Below, piece after piece: positions 11,532-21,748 of a stretch of 64,000 nt of DNA. This stretch comes from Conus ventricosus (lineage: Eukaryota > Mollusca > Gastropoda > Neogastropoda > Conidae), in NCBI GenBank assembly GCA_018398815.1, contig CM031610.1, forward strand, positions 29,418,289 to 29,482,288. The letters are read 5' to 3'. Both the position numbers and the translations under genes were made by a program. The first letter of the stretch is position 1. Each line of letters starts with the position of its first letter. The notes under the pieces were generated by a model. That model was not told the DNA's origin. It ran no database searches and saw only the letters and a list, made by a program, of their open reading frames with translations.

Positions 11532-11786
11532 TTAAATATAGTTCACAGCCACCAGCACAATAACTGCCAGCCACACGCATGACCCCACCCCTAGAGCCAC
11601 CTTCATGCAGCGACATGAAGCCTGGGCCTCTTTGACGGCTCCAGATAACACGCCTGCATTGCGCTTCTCTTTGGCTTCCCACGCGTGGTTCACAGCACAG
11701 GCTCCAAAGCACAGGCAACAGATCGTGGAGAGGTAGGAGACGCAAAGAAGCTGGTTGGTTGTCTTCAATGGGCGCGCGCAGCAGTC
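11532..11786 (-). CDS. CD225/dispanin-like gene A, terminal exon
   Basis: On the minus strand a TTTCCAG acceptor precedes GAC at 11786, and the frame stops with TAA at 11534-11532. The 84 residues carry two hydrophobic stretches. The first, LLCVSYLSTICCLCFGACAV, has a double cysteine. A polar loop follows with KRNAGVLSGAVKEAQAS, then a second segment VWLAVIVLVAVNYI at the C-terminus. The CC-L-x-F spacing, the G-[VL]-[ST]-GA...AS..C motif in the loop and the C-terminal TM match the CD225 domain of dispanins (IFITM, PRRT, SynDIG families), which are small membrane proteins of the endomembrane system. Together with the exon at 19567-19334 it gives a protein of 162 residues, joined in phase 0. 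The family call rests on pattern recognition only; the specific function is unknown. Confidence 0.65.
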   Translation of the reverse strand, partial: DCCARPLKTTNQLLCVSYLSTICCLCFGACAVNHAWEAKEKRNAGVLSGAVKEAQASCRCMKVALGVGSCVWLAVIVLVAVNYI

Positions 11787-13836
11787 CTGGAAAGAAAGAA
11801 ACAATAAATACATAAAAGGGGGCAGGTTTTAACAAGATAAGAGAATCACTGCTCCATAGTTTTATAATAAAAGAGATCAACCTCTGAGCCTTTAAAATAA
11901 GAGTACAAAGTGAGGCCTTTGTATCACCAGACATGGTGTACGATTGTTGGATCTTTCAGCTAAGGAAACATGCAAAAAAGTCAAGATACATGGATCTTAT
12001 ACATAATAGCATTAACTTAAACCATCATTTATGAATATTTTAAACTTAGTATACCCATTATATACAAAATTAAAATGGCAATTTCTGCTTCTGTCATGAA
12101 CCCATTATGTGTCCATGCCTCAAAAACCAATGCTGCTTGTGGCATCAATTTGCCTAGCAAATAAGCAGACCCCAGGCATATAGTACTAACAACAAAACAG
12201 CAGCAAGCAGTATTAGTTCAGAGTTATGGACGTGTGACTGTTTCACTGTGGGAGCAAAGAGAAACATTCCTTAACTTCTGATCACAGTTAGCCACCACAA
12301 GTAAATGCTGACCTTAGCCCTTTGACAAATCTTTTGTTTGATTCTGTGCATTCTCAGTCCTGTGAAACATTTCTGTATTACTATTATATTGGTCATTTGC
12401 TGCATATCCTACACAGCTTGACACATTTGCCAAACTTTCCAAAATTTGTAAGGCATTAAACTGCTTTTTCTAAACTTAAAAGGCTCAAAAGTGCCTGTTC
12501 AATTTTTCCAAACTTTCCCAACCCCTCAAAGACCATACCAAAACTGGGACAATTGAGTATTCAAGCACAGGGGAAGGGGGGGGGGGGGGGGGCTCAACTT
12601 CCATGACAACCAAAGCCAGGAGGGAAGAACTTGTATGTAAAATTATCTGGGCATTATAAGAAGCTGTCAAAAAGAATGAGTTGTTACTTTTTGCAAGTTT
12701 AGTCCCTCTCAGAATTCACTACTGTTTCAGCTTTCTTCAAAACAAATCGAGCTAGCTCTACTTCTCTAGGGTGCTTTGCATGCAAAGGGCCACAACTTTC
12801 CTACACCATGAACCAATAAGATGAATACGGTGCCTTGCCTGCTGGTTTATGTATATTGGAGATTATGGCTTACCATTTTTGTTAAATATTTGAGTGTCAG
12901 GATTTTTCTTATATTCATGGACGGTCATAGACCTGAGCGTGCCATTTTTTCATGTGCACCTGAGTGTGCCATTTTTTCATGTGCACCTGAGCTGCCATTT
13001 TTTCATGTGCATATAAGCAGCTTTGTCAAATTATAAAACTTCACATATAATTAAATGAATATCATTCATATCACTGATTTTGTATACAAAATTATGGTCA
13101 TGTCCCTGAAACAAAATGGAAAATATGATCATCATTAAACAGTGATTAAAGATTTATTTCAACATGGGAATAATATGTACTGTGAAAACAAAAGTTGATA
13201 ATCTCATTTTAATACCACAGGTCTAAGCTTTAGAACCTGATCATTCATGCATCAATAACAGATATACAATACATAAATGATGCAAGAACGCCGTAGCTAC
13301 TTACAGCTTATAGTGTGGTCTGATATAGAACATTTCCACTAATGATTGTCCTGACAGCTAGCGACCACAATCATACTTTTTGTTGTTGTTATGGGAGAAA
13401 AATGTTCTATAAATAGAAAGTTTTCTTCAAAAAGAAAAGAAAAGAATGTATGTTCAGATAGATAGATAATGTTGCTTATAGCCCAGCCGACCGCAAAGGG
13501 CCACATCAGGGCTGATATGTTCAGACACTGCAATAACTGCCCCGACCCCTTCCTCCTACACTCTCCTCTGCTCCACCCCTTGAAAAAGTATTTTGTTTCT
13601 TCAAATACAACCACTCACACTTCCACTTCTGTGATTCATGTCACTTGAATCTCCACAGTCTTTCTAAAAATCATGCCTTTGTAAATCTTCAACCCTGGTC
13701 CGAAAGAAAAAGAAAGAGAGCTGAAAAAAAACTTAAAAAAAAAAAAAAAGGATATTTTGATTTTTCTGTCTGTTTACCATTGTGCTAAAATAATAAATAC
13801 TAACACAGATGAAAAACAAAAATATTCAAAAGAATA
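11787..13836. other. Intron 1 of CD225-like gene A, distal part
   Basis: Intronic DNA between the two coding exons. It includes a G run at 12573-12592 and a 27-base unit repeated three times at 12936-13016 around GCCATTTTTTCATGTGCACC. Part of it (12135-12205) matches the intron of the paralogue at 53755-53830. No other gene was recognised. Confidence 0.55.
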
Positions 13837-14539
13837 CCGGCTGCTGGGAAAGTGGTTAGCATCATGGACTCCCTGCTTGGAGATCATGGGTTCAATTCCC
13901 ATCAGAGCCATTAATTTGTGGGATTTTTCTGCCCTGACTGGCTCTTACCCAGAGCTGAGTTTGCTATGGGCTCAATTGGGAAGACTGGGACCACACAGTT
14001 GAGTTTCATCCACTTAATGGATGGAGCTCTGAAAGTATTGCGCAAATTTCCTATCCAACTCTGCAGGTGTCTGTATTTCTCAGGTCTTGTTGATGCCAGG
14101 ATATGTTATGAAAGTAAGCGTACAGTACAGCCCTGTCATGCAGTCTCAGACCTGAATGGAAATCTGCAGCATTGTTTTCAATTTCAATATCCTCATCCTC
14201 ATTGATCAGCATTAAAAAAAAAGTCTCCAATTCAGTGGCCTTTCACTGCTCTCATGGTGGCCTCTTGGCTTGGTTCTGCTGGGGTCACTGGTATTGGCAA
14301 ATTAGCGGGAACTGTCAATGGACGGACATAGTGGCGCCCTCCGGAGGGAGAATTCATTCACACTGGCTCTATGGGTATTCAATTATTGTAATCAGTAGCA
14401 AGTTCAGTACATGGTTTCCTGCATTTGTTGGATCAGAACCAGCACCACTGACCAGCACCAAAGTACTGTAGCAGTCTGTGTCTCCTCTGGTGGACTACCT
14501 CAAGACCAGTTGTGTTGACTGTTCCCAGTGGACTGCCGG
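13837..14539 (+). mobile_element. Long tRNA-headed element (family 2), 5' part, split by Gypsy
   Basis: It begins with a tRNA-like head: a box-A-like stretch GGGAAAGTGGTTAGC and a perfect box B GGTTCAATTCC at 13889-13899. A roughly 640-base body follows. The element continues at 19149 after the Gypsy insertion and ends at 19273. An 11-base target-site duplication TCAAAAGAATA (13826-13836 and 19274-19284) brackets the whole. Without the inserted LTR element its length is 824 bases, very long for a SINE. No open frame of note was found. Related copies lie at 8290-9113, 30755-31555 and 45489-45901. Confidence 0.85.
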
Positions 14540-14724
14540 TGAAGCATCACACAGACGCGAAGGCAACGTTTTAAATATTTAATAACAAAACTAAAACATT
14601 CTCTGGTCAACTTCTTTGACACAGTCGTTGAACAACGTGGTCATAGCAACGCTTCCGGTTTTTAACTACAATTGACTAAAAACCCAAATCGCATGCGACG
14701 TTATGTCATTAGATAAGTGCTACA
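14540..14724 (-). repeat. 3' LTR of the Gypsy element
   Basis: A terminal repeat starting TGAAGCATCACAC and ending GTGCTACA on the + strand. It is nearly identical to 18965-19148, with only a few substitutions and a one-base difference. The target duplication CCGG lies just outside at 14536-14539. Confidence 0.95.
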
Positions 14725-14872
14725 TGGCTCCCCCAGAACGGCGCAGTGCGATGAATGCAAACATACCAAAGTAAAAATAGTATAATCAATAAACTTATAA
14801 CAACTGTCCAATATGATGTGGAAAGTATATGCTTGGTTGAGTCTTTGAAGTATCTGTTCTATGTTGTAATGC

Positions 14873-15556
14873 TCAGACTCGGCTGAGTCGGTAAAATGTT
14901 CGATATCTCTTTGGCTTCTGCACTAGTCTCCCAGTGCGAGTTGTGACTGGTGGTGTCGGAGCATTTGATAAAGGATACTGTGCAGGTGCTGGAGCGTTGC
15001 CTCGAGCATCATCCGATCTGGCAGCATGACCTGATCTGGTAGCATCATCTGTTTTGGTAGTGTGATCCTCCTGAGGAGCATGAGGGTCTTGTGGCTCAGA
15101 CACACAAGGATTCTGACCAGGTCTGGGAAAAGTTTGTGGGAAATAAGCAGGCTTGAGTCGATCCAGTGACACACGAACAGTCTTCCCATCTTTGAAAATG
15201 TCAAAGTATTTTTCGGCACGGGCTAACACAGGAAACGGTCCATCGTAAGGCCTCACTAAGGGGCCCTTGCGTGCGTCATGATGAAGGTACACCTGATCTG
15301 CTGACTGTAAGTTCTTGGGGATGTACGATGCTGGTGATCCATGGTGAGAAGGGGGAAAAGGGGAAAGTTTTCTCAGTTTTTCTTGTAGTTCATGGACGAA
15401 GGTACTGGAAGCGAACACCTTGTCTGCACATGGGGGTGGAAGGAAATCACCAGGCACTCGGAGGTTTGTGCCATAGGTGAGGAGAACAGGAGCGACGTCA
15501 AGTTCTTCTTTCCACGTTGTCCGGATGCCAAGCATCACGACTGGTAGTTCGTCCAT
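14873..15556 (-). pseudogene. Gypsy integrase C-terminal part
   Basis: A 227-residue frame encodes the end of integrase and its tail. The region LGIRTTWKEEL...APVLLTYGTNLRVPG is typical of the sequence just after the catalytic core of Gypsy integrases. A later VRPYDGPFPVL and VSLDRLKPAY form the GPY/F-type module and the start of the C-terminal tail. It lies in a different frame from the integrase core upstream. The tail contains degenerate repeats of the type DATRSGHAARSDDA. The frame ends at 14873, about 150 bases before the 3' LTR. Confidence 0.85.
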
Positions 15557-16281
15557 CCAGCGTGGTTCCTTGAGGCAGCCTTGAGAGCGCTTTGAGACTG
15601 CGATGAAACCTTTCTACCATGCCGTTAGCTTGGGGGTGTACGCTGTAGTAGTTTGAGGTTTAACTCCAGCACCATGTTCAGCTCCCGCCACAGCGCACTG
15701 GTGAACTGACGGCCTTGGTCTGAAGTAATTGTGTCTGGAACTCTGAATCGCGCGATCCAAACACGCAATAAGGCCTTGGCACAGGTAACAGCTTCTGCGT
15801 TGGGAAGAGGAATAGCTTCTGGCCATCTTGTAAATCTGTCTACAATGGTAAGCAGATAAGTGCAGTCTTCTGATGAAGGGAGTGGTCCCACAAGGTCTAT
15901 GTGTATGTTACCAAAGCGTCTATCAGGGGGGTCAAAAGGGGAGAGTGGAACTTTGGTGTGGCGTCCAATTTTGCTAGCCTGACATTCGTGACAAGCCTTG
16001 ACCATGTTCCTCACATCTTTTTTGAGTCCAGGCCAGATGTAGCGTGCTGAGATAGCGCGGATGGTGGGTTTAGGTCCAGGATGACACAGGTTGTGCAAAA
16101 CATCAAATACAGTTTTTGTCCATGCTGGAGGTACCACTGGCCGGGGGCGACCCGTAGAAACATCACACAAAATTTGGGTGCCATCCAGAGTGACATTCTT
16201 CAGTTGTAGGGATCCTGGTTTGGAGCGTAAGTCTGCAACGTTGGGATCGGTTTCCTGTGCCGTCCCGCTGCATTTGAGCAA
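15557..16281 (-). pseudogene. Gypsy integrase core
   Basis: In transcription order it has the zinc-binding H/C region ending CHECQASKIGRH, then the catalytic core with the first aspartate in HIDLVGPLPSS and the second in TSDQGRQFTS. The third catalytic residue, a glutamate, lies in another frame near 15612, because a frameshift separates 15625 from the continuation. Upstream, the frame also differs from that of RNase H. Integrase would insert the cDNA copy into the genome; this copy cannot make the whole protein as it stands. Confidence 0.85.
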
Positions 16282-16936
16282 GATCTACAGCAGGGACTGG
16301 TGACGTACTAGCAATCAGTGGCTCTTGGTCAGGAACAGGTGCCCTGGAGAGTGTGTCAGGTACAATGTTGTCTGACCCACTGATGTGTCTGTCTGTTGTG
16401 AACTCGGCTATGTAGCAAAGCTGACGTTCCTGGCGAGGGGATCTGTCAGTGTTGCTTGTCAGGGCATGGGTGAGTGGTTTGTGATCGGTGAAGACCGTGA
16501 ATGTTCTTCCTTCTAAGAAGTAGCGGAAATGCTGGATTGCACTGTAGATGGCCAACAGTTCACGATCAAACGTTGAGTAATGTTGTTGGGTTGGTGTGAG
16601 CTTTCTGGAGAAGAATGCAATGGGTTTCCAGGTACCATTCTGCTGTTGTGACAGTTCGGCTCCCATGGCAGTGTCTGATGCGTCCACTGAAAGTTTTGTC
16701 TGAGATTGCGGGTCGGGGTGATGGAGCATGACAGCAGAAGCTAGTGCTGATTTTGCCTCCTGAAATGTAGCTTGACATTCAGGTGTCCATGTGAATTTCT
16801 TGGGTTTACCTTTGATAGCCTCAGTCAGAGGTGCAAGGCGCTTTGCGATGCCTGGGAGAAATCTGTGATAGAAATTCATTCCAGAAACGTTCAAGAGCTT
16901 TCTTGTCAGAAGGACTGGGAAGATCAACGATTGCAC
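16163..16936 (-). pseudogene. Gypsy RNase H region
   Basis: Starts with the connection region ([17 protein letters not shown]) that follows RT in Ty3/Gypsy Pol. RNase H follows: the first catalytic aspartate is in LSVDASDTAMGAEL, then FFSRKLTPTQQHYSTFDREL with the glutamate, and then FTDHKPLTHAL. It ends with the ADTLSR-like motif (here PDTLSRAP) that marks the boundary to integrase. The frame differs from RT by one shift at 16821-16936. Confidence 0.88.
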
Positions 16937-17846
16937 GAACTTTCTCTAGCAGGGGTTCAATCCCGGCTGCTGAGACTAAATGTCCAAGGAAATGCAGGGA
17001 AGATTGACCAAAAACGCATTTCTTGATATTGACCACTAAACCGTTGGAGGTCAGTAGGCTGAAAATGGTACATAGATCGGCCTCATGTTGTTCGGGTGAA
17101 GCGCTTGCAACAAGAATGTCATCAAGATACACAAAGCAGCAGTCCAGGTCCTTTAAAACACCGTCCATGAGGCGTTGAAATGCCTGAGCTGCATTTTTCA
17201 GACCAAAAGGCATTTTCAGGAACTCATAGAGGCCGAATGGGGTGATGACTGCTGTTTTGGGAATATCTTCAGGTGCAACTGGGATTTGGTTGTAGCCTCG
17301 AACAAGATCAATTTTGGAAAAAATCGTTTTTCCAGCAAGGTTAGTATTTAAGTCCTGGATGTGAGGGAGGGGGTAGCGGTCATCTCTGGTTATATCATTT
17401 AGTCGACGATAATCTCCACAAGGACGCCAGCTGCCATTGCTTTTCTTCACCATGTGCAGTGGTGATGACCAAGGGGAAGATGAACGGCGGACGATACCTA
17501 GGTGTTCCATTTCATCAAACTCTGCTTTAGCAGCTGTCAATTTCTCGTGATCGAGGCGACGTGCACGTGCATGCACAGGGGAACCAGTAGTGGGAATGTG
17601 GTGGAGTACACCATGCTTGTTTTCTGTGAAGGAAGGTACTAGGAGTTCAGGAAACTCCTCTACAATTGCTTCATAGCGGGAATGAATCTTGTGTATGCTT
17701 CTTCCTGCTTGCGAGCGTGCTGGCTGTGCGGGGATGACCAAACCTCTATCCAGGGACACCAGACGTCTGTTGGTGAGATCAATAGCAAGTCTTTGGGTAG
17801 CAAAAAAGTCTGCGCCTAGGATTGGTTGAGTCACATCGCAATCCAA
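16821..17846 (-). pseudogene. Gypsy reverse transcriptase
   Basis: A 341-residue frame with the Ty3/Gypsy RT blocks in order: [20 protein letters not shown], then [21 protein letters not shown], then [20 protein letters not shown], and the catalytic [11 protein letters not shown] with both aspartates present. The sequence [19 protein letters not shown] follows. The catalytic motif is intact, but the frame is separated from the protease upstream at 17831-17846 and from RNase H downstream. Confidence 0.93.
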
Positions 17847-18580
17847 AACTTTTGAACAAACGATGCACCCTGTCCCAGTTGCAATGGGATGTTTCTTCTT
17901 CCATAAGTAGGAATGGCTGAGCCGTTGGCAGCAACTAGACTGGGTCCTCGAGCTTTTTTGCGTTCTGTGACACTTGCAGGGAAAACAGATTCTTCAGCCC
18001 CCGTGTCAACTAAAAAACTGCGTCCTGACAAAACATCAGCTACCCTGATTGTGCTAATGTTGACTGAGGAAGTTGTATGAACATCATGAGATTCAGTGGA
18101 GTTAATGTTGGCGGTCTGTTTTTGATCCCGTTTCCACCTAGGTTGTTGTGGAGCCATTGCACAGGGTCGTCCAACTACTTTGTTTTCACAGCGTCTCGCT
18201 TCTGTTCCGAATCGTGCGTGATACTTGCACAAAGTGAAAGGATTTGAAGCACTGTTAAAGTAATTTTTTGACGGTTGGTTTGACGCAGCTGCCACGAATG
18301 CAGGGGTTGGGAGATCCACTTCTAATATGCGGTCAGCCTTTTCGGCTAGAACCTCAAGCTCTTCATCTGGAGACTGGGCAAGAATCTTCCTGACTTCTGG
18401 TGGCAGTTGATTCAGAAAAAGAGCTTTGAAGAGGGTCTCTGGGTTGGAATTCATCGGTTGCATGTACCAATAATTATGACGGTCGTTTGTCTCCCAGACC
18501 CTGCATTTGCAGAAGGGCAGTATCTTTCTGTAGTTGTGTGGACTCAAAAGCTTTGAGTAGAGCCGCCTTGAGTGTTCCAT
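17831..18580 (-). pseudogene. Gypsy gag C-terminal part and protease
   Basis: The first part continues capsid with FLNQLPPEVRKILAQ. The nucleocapsid knuckle CKYHARFGTEARRC followed by PCA has C-H-C-C spacing instead of the common CCHC, as reported for CsRn1-like elements. The retropepsin active site is [14 protein letters not shown], with a later hydrophobic segment. It runs in a different frame from the gag start and from RT. Whether the shift at 17831-17846 was once a programmed frameshift or is simple decay cannot be settled here. Confidence 0.88.
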
Positions 18581-18878
18581 ACTTTTCAGTGTCTGGGGGG
18601 CGTTCGACTACCGCTTGAACACATCTGGATGTATCTGAGTTGAGAAGTTGTATTACATGATGAAATTTTGTCAAGTCATTCGTAATGGGAGGTGTGTGTG
18701 TAGTGAAAACAGCCTCCAAACGAACAAACCATGCTGATGCATTGGTTGTCCAAAAGGGGGGTGCTTTGAAGGCGACAGCTGCCACAGGTGGTTGAGGCGG
18801 AAATTTTTCCGTCTGAGATAAAGTTTGTTGCCGGATGGCGTCTGCAAGTTGTGCAATTGCTTCTGTTGTCACTGACAT
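18474..18878 (-). pseudogene. Gypsy gag N-terminal part
   Basis: ATG at 18878 lies about 75 bases inside the primer binding site. The frame includes KAPPFWTTNASAWFVRLEA and then TKFHHVIQLL, the usual start of capsid in CsRn1-like Gag. It ends early at 18474 because of a frameshift; the same Gag continues in the next frame. Confidence 0.85.
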
Positions 18879-18951
18879 GATTAAATGAGTCTGTGAGCGT
18901 AGGAGTGGTCGTAGCTGGTATTAGCTGGTCACTACAAGGTCTACTCACGAT

Positions 18952-18963
18952 TCGGGGTCACCA
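18952..18963 (-). other. Primer binding site, tRNA-Trp type
   Basis: Directly inside the 5' LTR the minus strand reads TGGTGACCCCGA. This is complementary to the 3' end of tRNA-Trp (…TCGGGGTCACCA). The match is to the first 12 bases; beyond that it diverges. Confidence 0.8.
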
Positions 18964-18964
18964 A

Positions 18965-19148
18965 TGAAGCATCACACAGACGCGAAGGCAACGTTTTAAA
19001 TATTTAATAACAAAACTAAAACATTCTCTGATCAACTTCTTTGACACAGTCGTTGAACAACGTGGTCAAGCAACGCTTCCGGTTTTTAACTACAATTGAC
19101 TAAAAACCCAAATCGCATGCAACGTTATGTCATTAGATAAGTGCTACA
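18965..19148 (-). repeat. 5' LTR of the Gypsy element
   Basis: 184-base terminal repeat matching 14540-14724. The second half of the CCGG target duplication lies outside at 19149-19152. The few differences from the other LTR indicate a fairly recent insertion. Confidence 0.95.
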
Positions 19149-19273
19149 CCGGTGACAAGGCTGTGGCAGGATGGGCCATGCTTTGGTTGTATGGATGAAG
19201 AACCAGAATGAGTGGCATGGGTTAAATGCCACTGACACAGCACAGAAAAGAGGACAGAAAGAAAAAACAAATC
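19149..19273 (+). mobile_element. Family-2 tRNA-headed element, 3' end after Gypsy
   Basis: Continues the element at 13837-14539: the junction restores GACTGCCGGTGACAAGG, and a related uninterrupted sequence is seen at 8970-8995. It ends in a purine-rich AGAAAGAAAAAAC tail and the 11-base target duplication at 19274-19284. Confidence 0.85.
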
Positions 19274-19333
19274 TCAAAAGAATAGGAATGTGACTCTTCT
19301 TCATTTCCAGTGGTCATGTGGCACAAAACTTAC

Positions 19334-19616
19334 TTCTGAGTTGACACGTCGAACTAAGACAGGCAGGATGTTAGTGTTCTCCCGGTCAGGATTGCCCACA
19401 GTATTTCTCTGATGCTCCTCCACTGCAAAACTCAGCACTGGTGGGGTGGAGTCATGAGGCTTTATGAACTGGCTCAGATCCACCACCACTTGCTGTTTCT
19501 CTTCTGGATAGTTCAGTGCGGTTGCTTCTGCTTCTTTGGTCTTCAAAGTTGCTGGTGTGTTTGACATGGTGGTGTGTAATAATGAAATCCTCTCGGGGTC
19601 GACTTCCAAAACAGAT
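19334..19616 (-). CDS. CD225/dispanin-like gene A, first coding exon
   Basis: The exon begins after a TTTGGCAG acceptor at 19617-19618, so a non-coding exon must lie further upstream. The ATG is at 19567-19565 and the exon ends at 19334 before a GTAAGT donor. It encodes 78 residues, starting MSNTPATLKTKEAEATALNY. They are polar and acidic, without hydrophobic segments, and end PVLVRRVNSE. That fits the variable cytosolic N-terminal half of dispanins. The paralogous exon at 55394-55111 begins MSDTPVDLKAKEAEATA and ends with the same PVLVRRVNSE, which confirms the ATG and both splice sites. The intron to the TM exon is 7.5 kb and contains the nested tRNA-headed and Gypsy elements. The gene is head-to-head with NUP43, about 6 kb away. 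Confidence 0.7.
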
Positions 19617-20068
19617 CTGCCAAATCATTCATACTATGCTGAATTTTACACATTTATAATTAAACACAGACAGAAATAAATCTACATAACAAGCATAATC
19701 ACCAGCAAGAGTGTCCTAGTGAAAACAAAACAAAGCAAACAGTTATTTCACATCACCTTGTTAAATTTTTATAACATTTTGTTTTAAACTGTTGATTTTT
19801 TTCCTTCCAAGCTCTCTGTCTCCTCTTCAAGTCTTCACCTAATGAAAAGTAAGTTGTTCACTCATACTGTGTGCCAACATCACGTTTGATTTCTGTTTAA
19901 TCAAAAATCAGTCATGACCACTACTACATCTTTTCTAGCTGTCCCATTCAAGTACTTCTTTCACCAATGTCCAGCTGTGGACACTAACAAATTACCGAAA
20001 GTAGAATCAATGTAGTTACATGAACACACAGCTCACAGCTTTGTATGTGGCACGAGTTGGACAACTCA
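19617..20068. other. Unassigned DNA upstream of CD225-like gene A
   Basis: AT-rich, with no recognised exon. It must contain or precede the non-coding 5' exon of gene A. The last 15 bases (20054-20068, GAGTTGGACAACTCA) are the left target duplication of the LINE that follows. Confidence 0.45.
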
Positions 20069-20293
20069 GTGACAAATCAAGCAGCAGCTTATAAGCTGGA
20101 CCGCCCAATACAGACCAGACGACGGAGATGAAGCCAGCCTGATCCAATTCAACACGTCACTGGAGCGGGCCGCGCTGATTTCCAATGCCCATCTCCTTAT
20201 CGGCGGTGACCTTAATTTTCCCAGTTGGGATTGGAAACTGATGGCCCTTAACCCAAGCCTGTATACCCAAGACTGCACCGCGACTTCATCAGC

Positions 20294-21748
20294 ATGCTGA
20301 ACGATTACAGCCTTGAGCAACCGGTGGTAGAACCTACCAGAGAGGGAAACATCCTGGACTTAATCATCACCAACAACCCACAGCTGATTCCACGAGTGGA
20401 AGTCTTTCCTGGACTGTCTGACCACGCGGCAGTCTACTGTGAGGTGGTGGTTCATATCCAGAAGAGGAAACAGGCACCACGCTCCATTCCATTATATAAG
20501 AAGGTGGACTGGGAGGGTCTCAGGAAGTCTATGACCGACCTCACCAACACCTTGGAAGAGATGAAGGACACTGCTACTACAGAAGAGCTGTGGGTTTACT
20601 TCAGAGACACTCTTCATGCAGCTGTCAAGCAGTTCATCCCCCATAAGCAGGTCCGTGTCAAGGAAAGCCAGCCCTGGATCACCCCAGCCCTACGCCGACT
20701 CATCAACAGACGAGACCGCATCTTCAAGAAGATGCGCAAGCGAGGAACAGAAGACCTGAAACAGCAGCACAAGCAACTCCGAAGAGAGGTCCAGCTACGC
20801 CGAGCATACTGGTCCTACCTCGATGACACCTTCGACGAAGCAGACTCCAAGCAAGCAGCCAAGAACAAACACTTCTGGTCGTACATAAAACACCTGAAGT
20901 CGTCCAACGCCGGTGTCGCGCCGCTGAAGGAAGAAGGCAGGTTGGTGTCTGACCCAAAAGCACAGGCAGACATCTTGAACCGCCAGTTCCAGTCTGTATT
21001 CGGCAGTGGCCAGACCTACTCACAGGAGGAATTCCAGGAAAAATGTAGACTCCCACTCAGAGACTTTCCAACTCTAGACAAGGTTGACATCAACATCCAC
21101 GGGGTGAAGAAGCTCATCAGCAACCTGAAACCTGGAAAAGCACCGGGACCCGACAACATCAGCCCTAGGATCCTGAAGGAGCTGGCAAACGAACTGGCAC
21201 CAGCTCTTACCATCATCTTCCAGTCTTCAGTTAATTCCGGCACCCTACCAGCTGATTGGAAAACTGGCCATGTTACGGCGGTGTTCAAGAAAGGAGAGCA
21301 GTATAACCCGGCAAACTACAGACCAGTCTCTCTGACGAGTGTATGCTGTAAAGTGCTGGAGCACATCCTGACCAGCACCATCATGAACCATCTTGAACAT
21401 CACGGCATCCTCTGTAACCAACAGCATGGCTTCCGCACGAGAAGATCTTGCGAGACCCAACTCCTTGACTTCACCAACGAGCTGTTTGAGAACATGGAGA
21501 GCGGGAAGCAGACCGACATCTTGGTGTTGGACTTCACCAAGGCCTTTGATAAGGTCAACCATAGCCTCCTGTCTCACAAGCTCAACTACTACGGTGTCCG
21601 AGGAGAGATCAACACCTGGGTAGCCGACTTCCTGAGAGACAGAAAGCAGGCGGTGGTCGTCAGCAGAGAGCGTTCTGGCTTCGTCCTGGTCAGGTCTGGA
21701 GTCCCACAGGCTCCGTTTTGGGGCCCCGTCTGTTTTCGATCTACATAA
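20294..21748 (+). pseudogene. LINE endonuclease linker and RT N-terminal part
   Basis: 484 residues. It starts inside the endonuclease end (NILDLIITNNP and LSDHAAV, the last catalytic SDH region). A linker rich in K/R follows, then RT: KPGKAPGPDNISPRILKEL, then NPANYRPVSLTSVCCKVLEH, NQQHGFRTRRSCETQLL, and LVLDFTKAFDKVNHSLL with the first catalytic aspartate. It runs out of frame just after RSGVPQ, where the usual GSVLGP follows in another frame. The product would be the cDNA-synthesising enzyme of the LINE; this copy is broken. Confidence 0.9.

Larger units (their letters stand above)
14540..19148 (-). mobile_element. Ty3/Gypsy LTR retrotransposon, CsRn1-like, complete but frameshifted
   Basis: The element is structurally complete on the minus strand, with two nearly identical LTRs of about 184 bases, TG...CA ends and a 4-base target duplication CCGG. 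Internally, in order, are a tRNA-Trp-type primer binding site, gag with a CHCC-type zinc knuckle, protease, reverse transcriptase, RNase H and integrase. Pol order PR-RT-RH-IN is that of Ty3/Gypsy. The Trp primer site and the CHCC knuckle are known marks of the CsRn1 clade, found in flukes, insects and other invertebrates. The reading frame changes at about five places, so no intact polyprotein is encoded. It inserted into a family-2 tRNA-headed element in the intron of CD225-like gene A. Confidence 0.95.
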
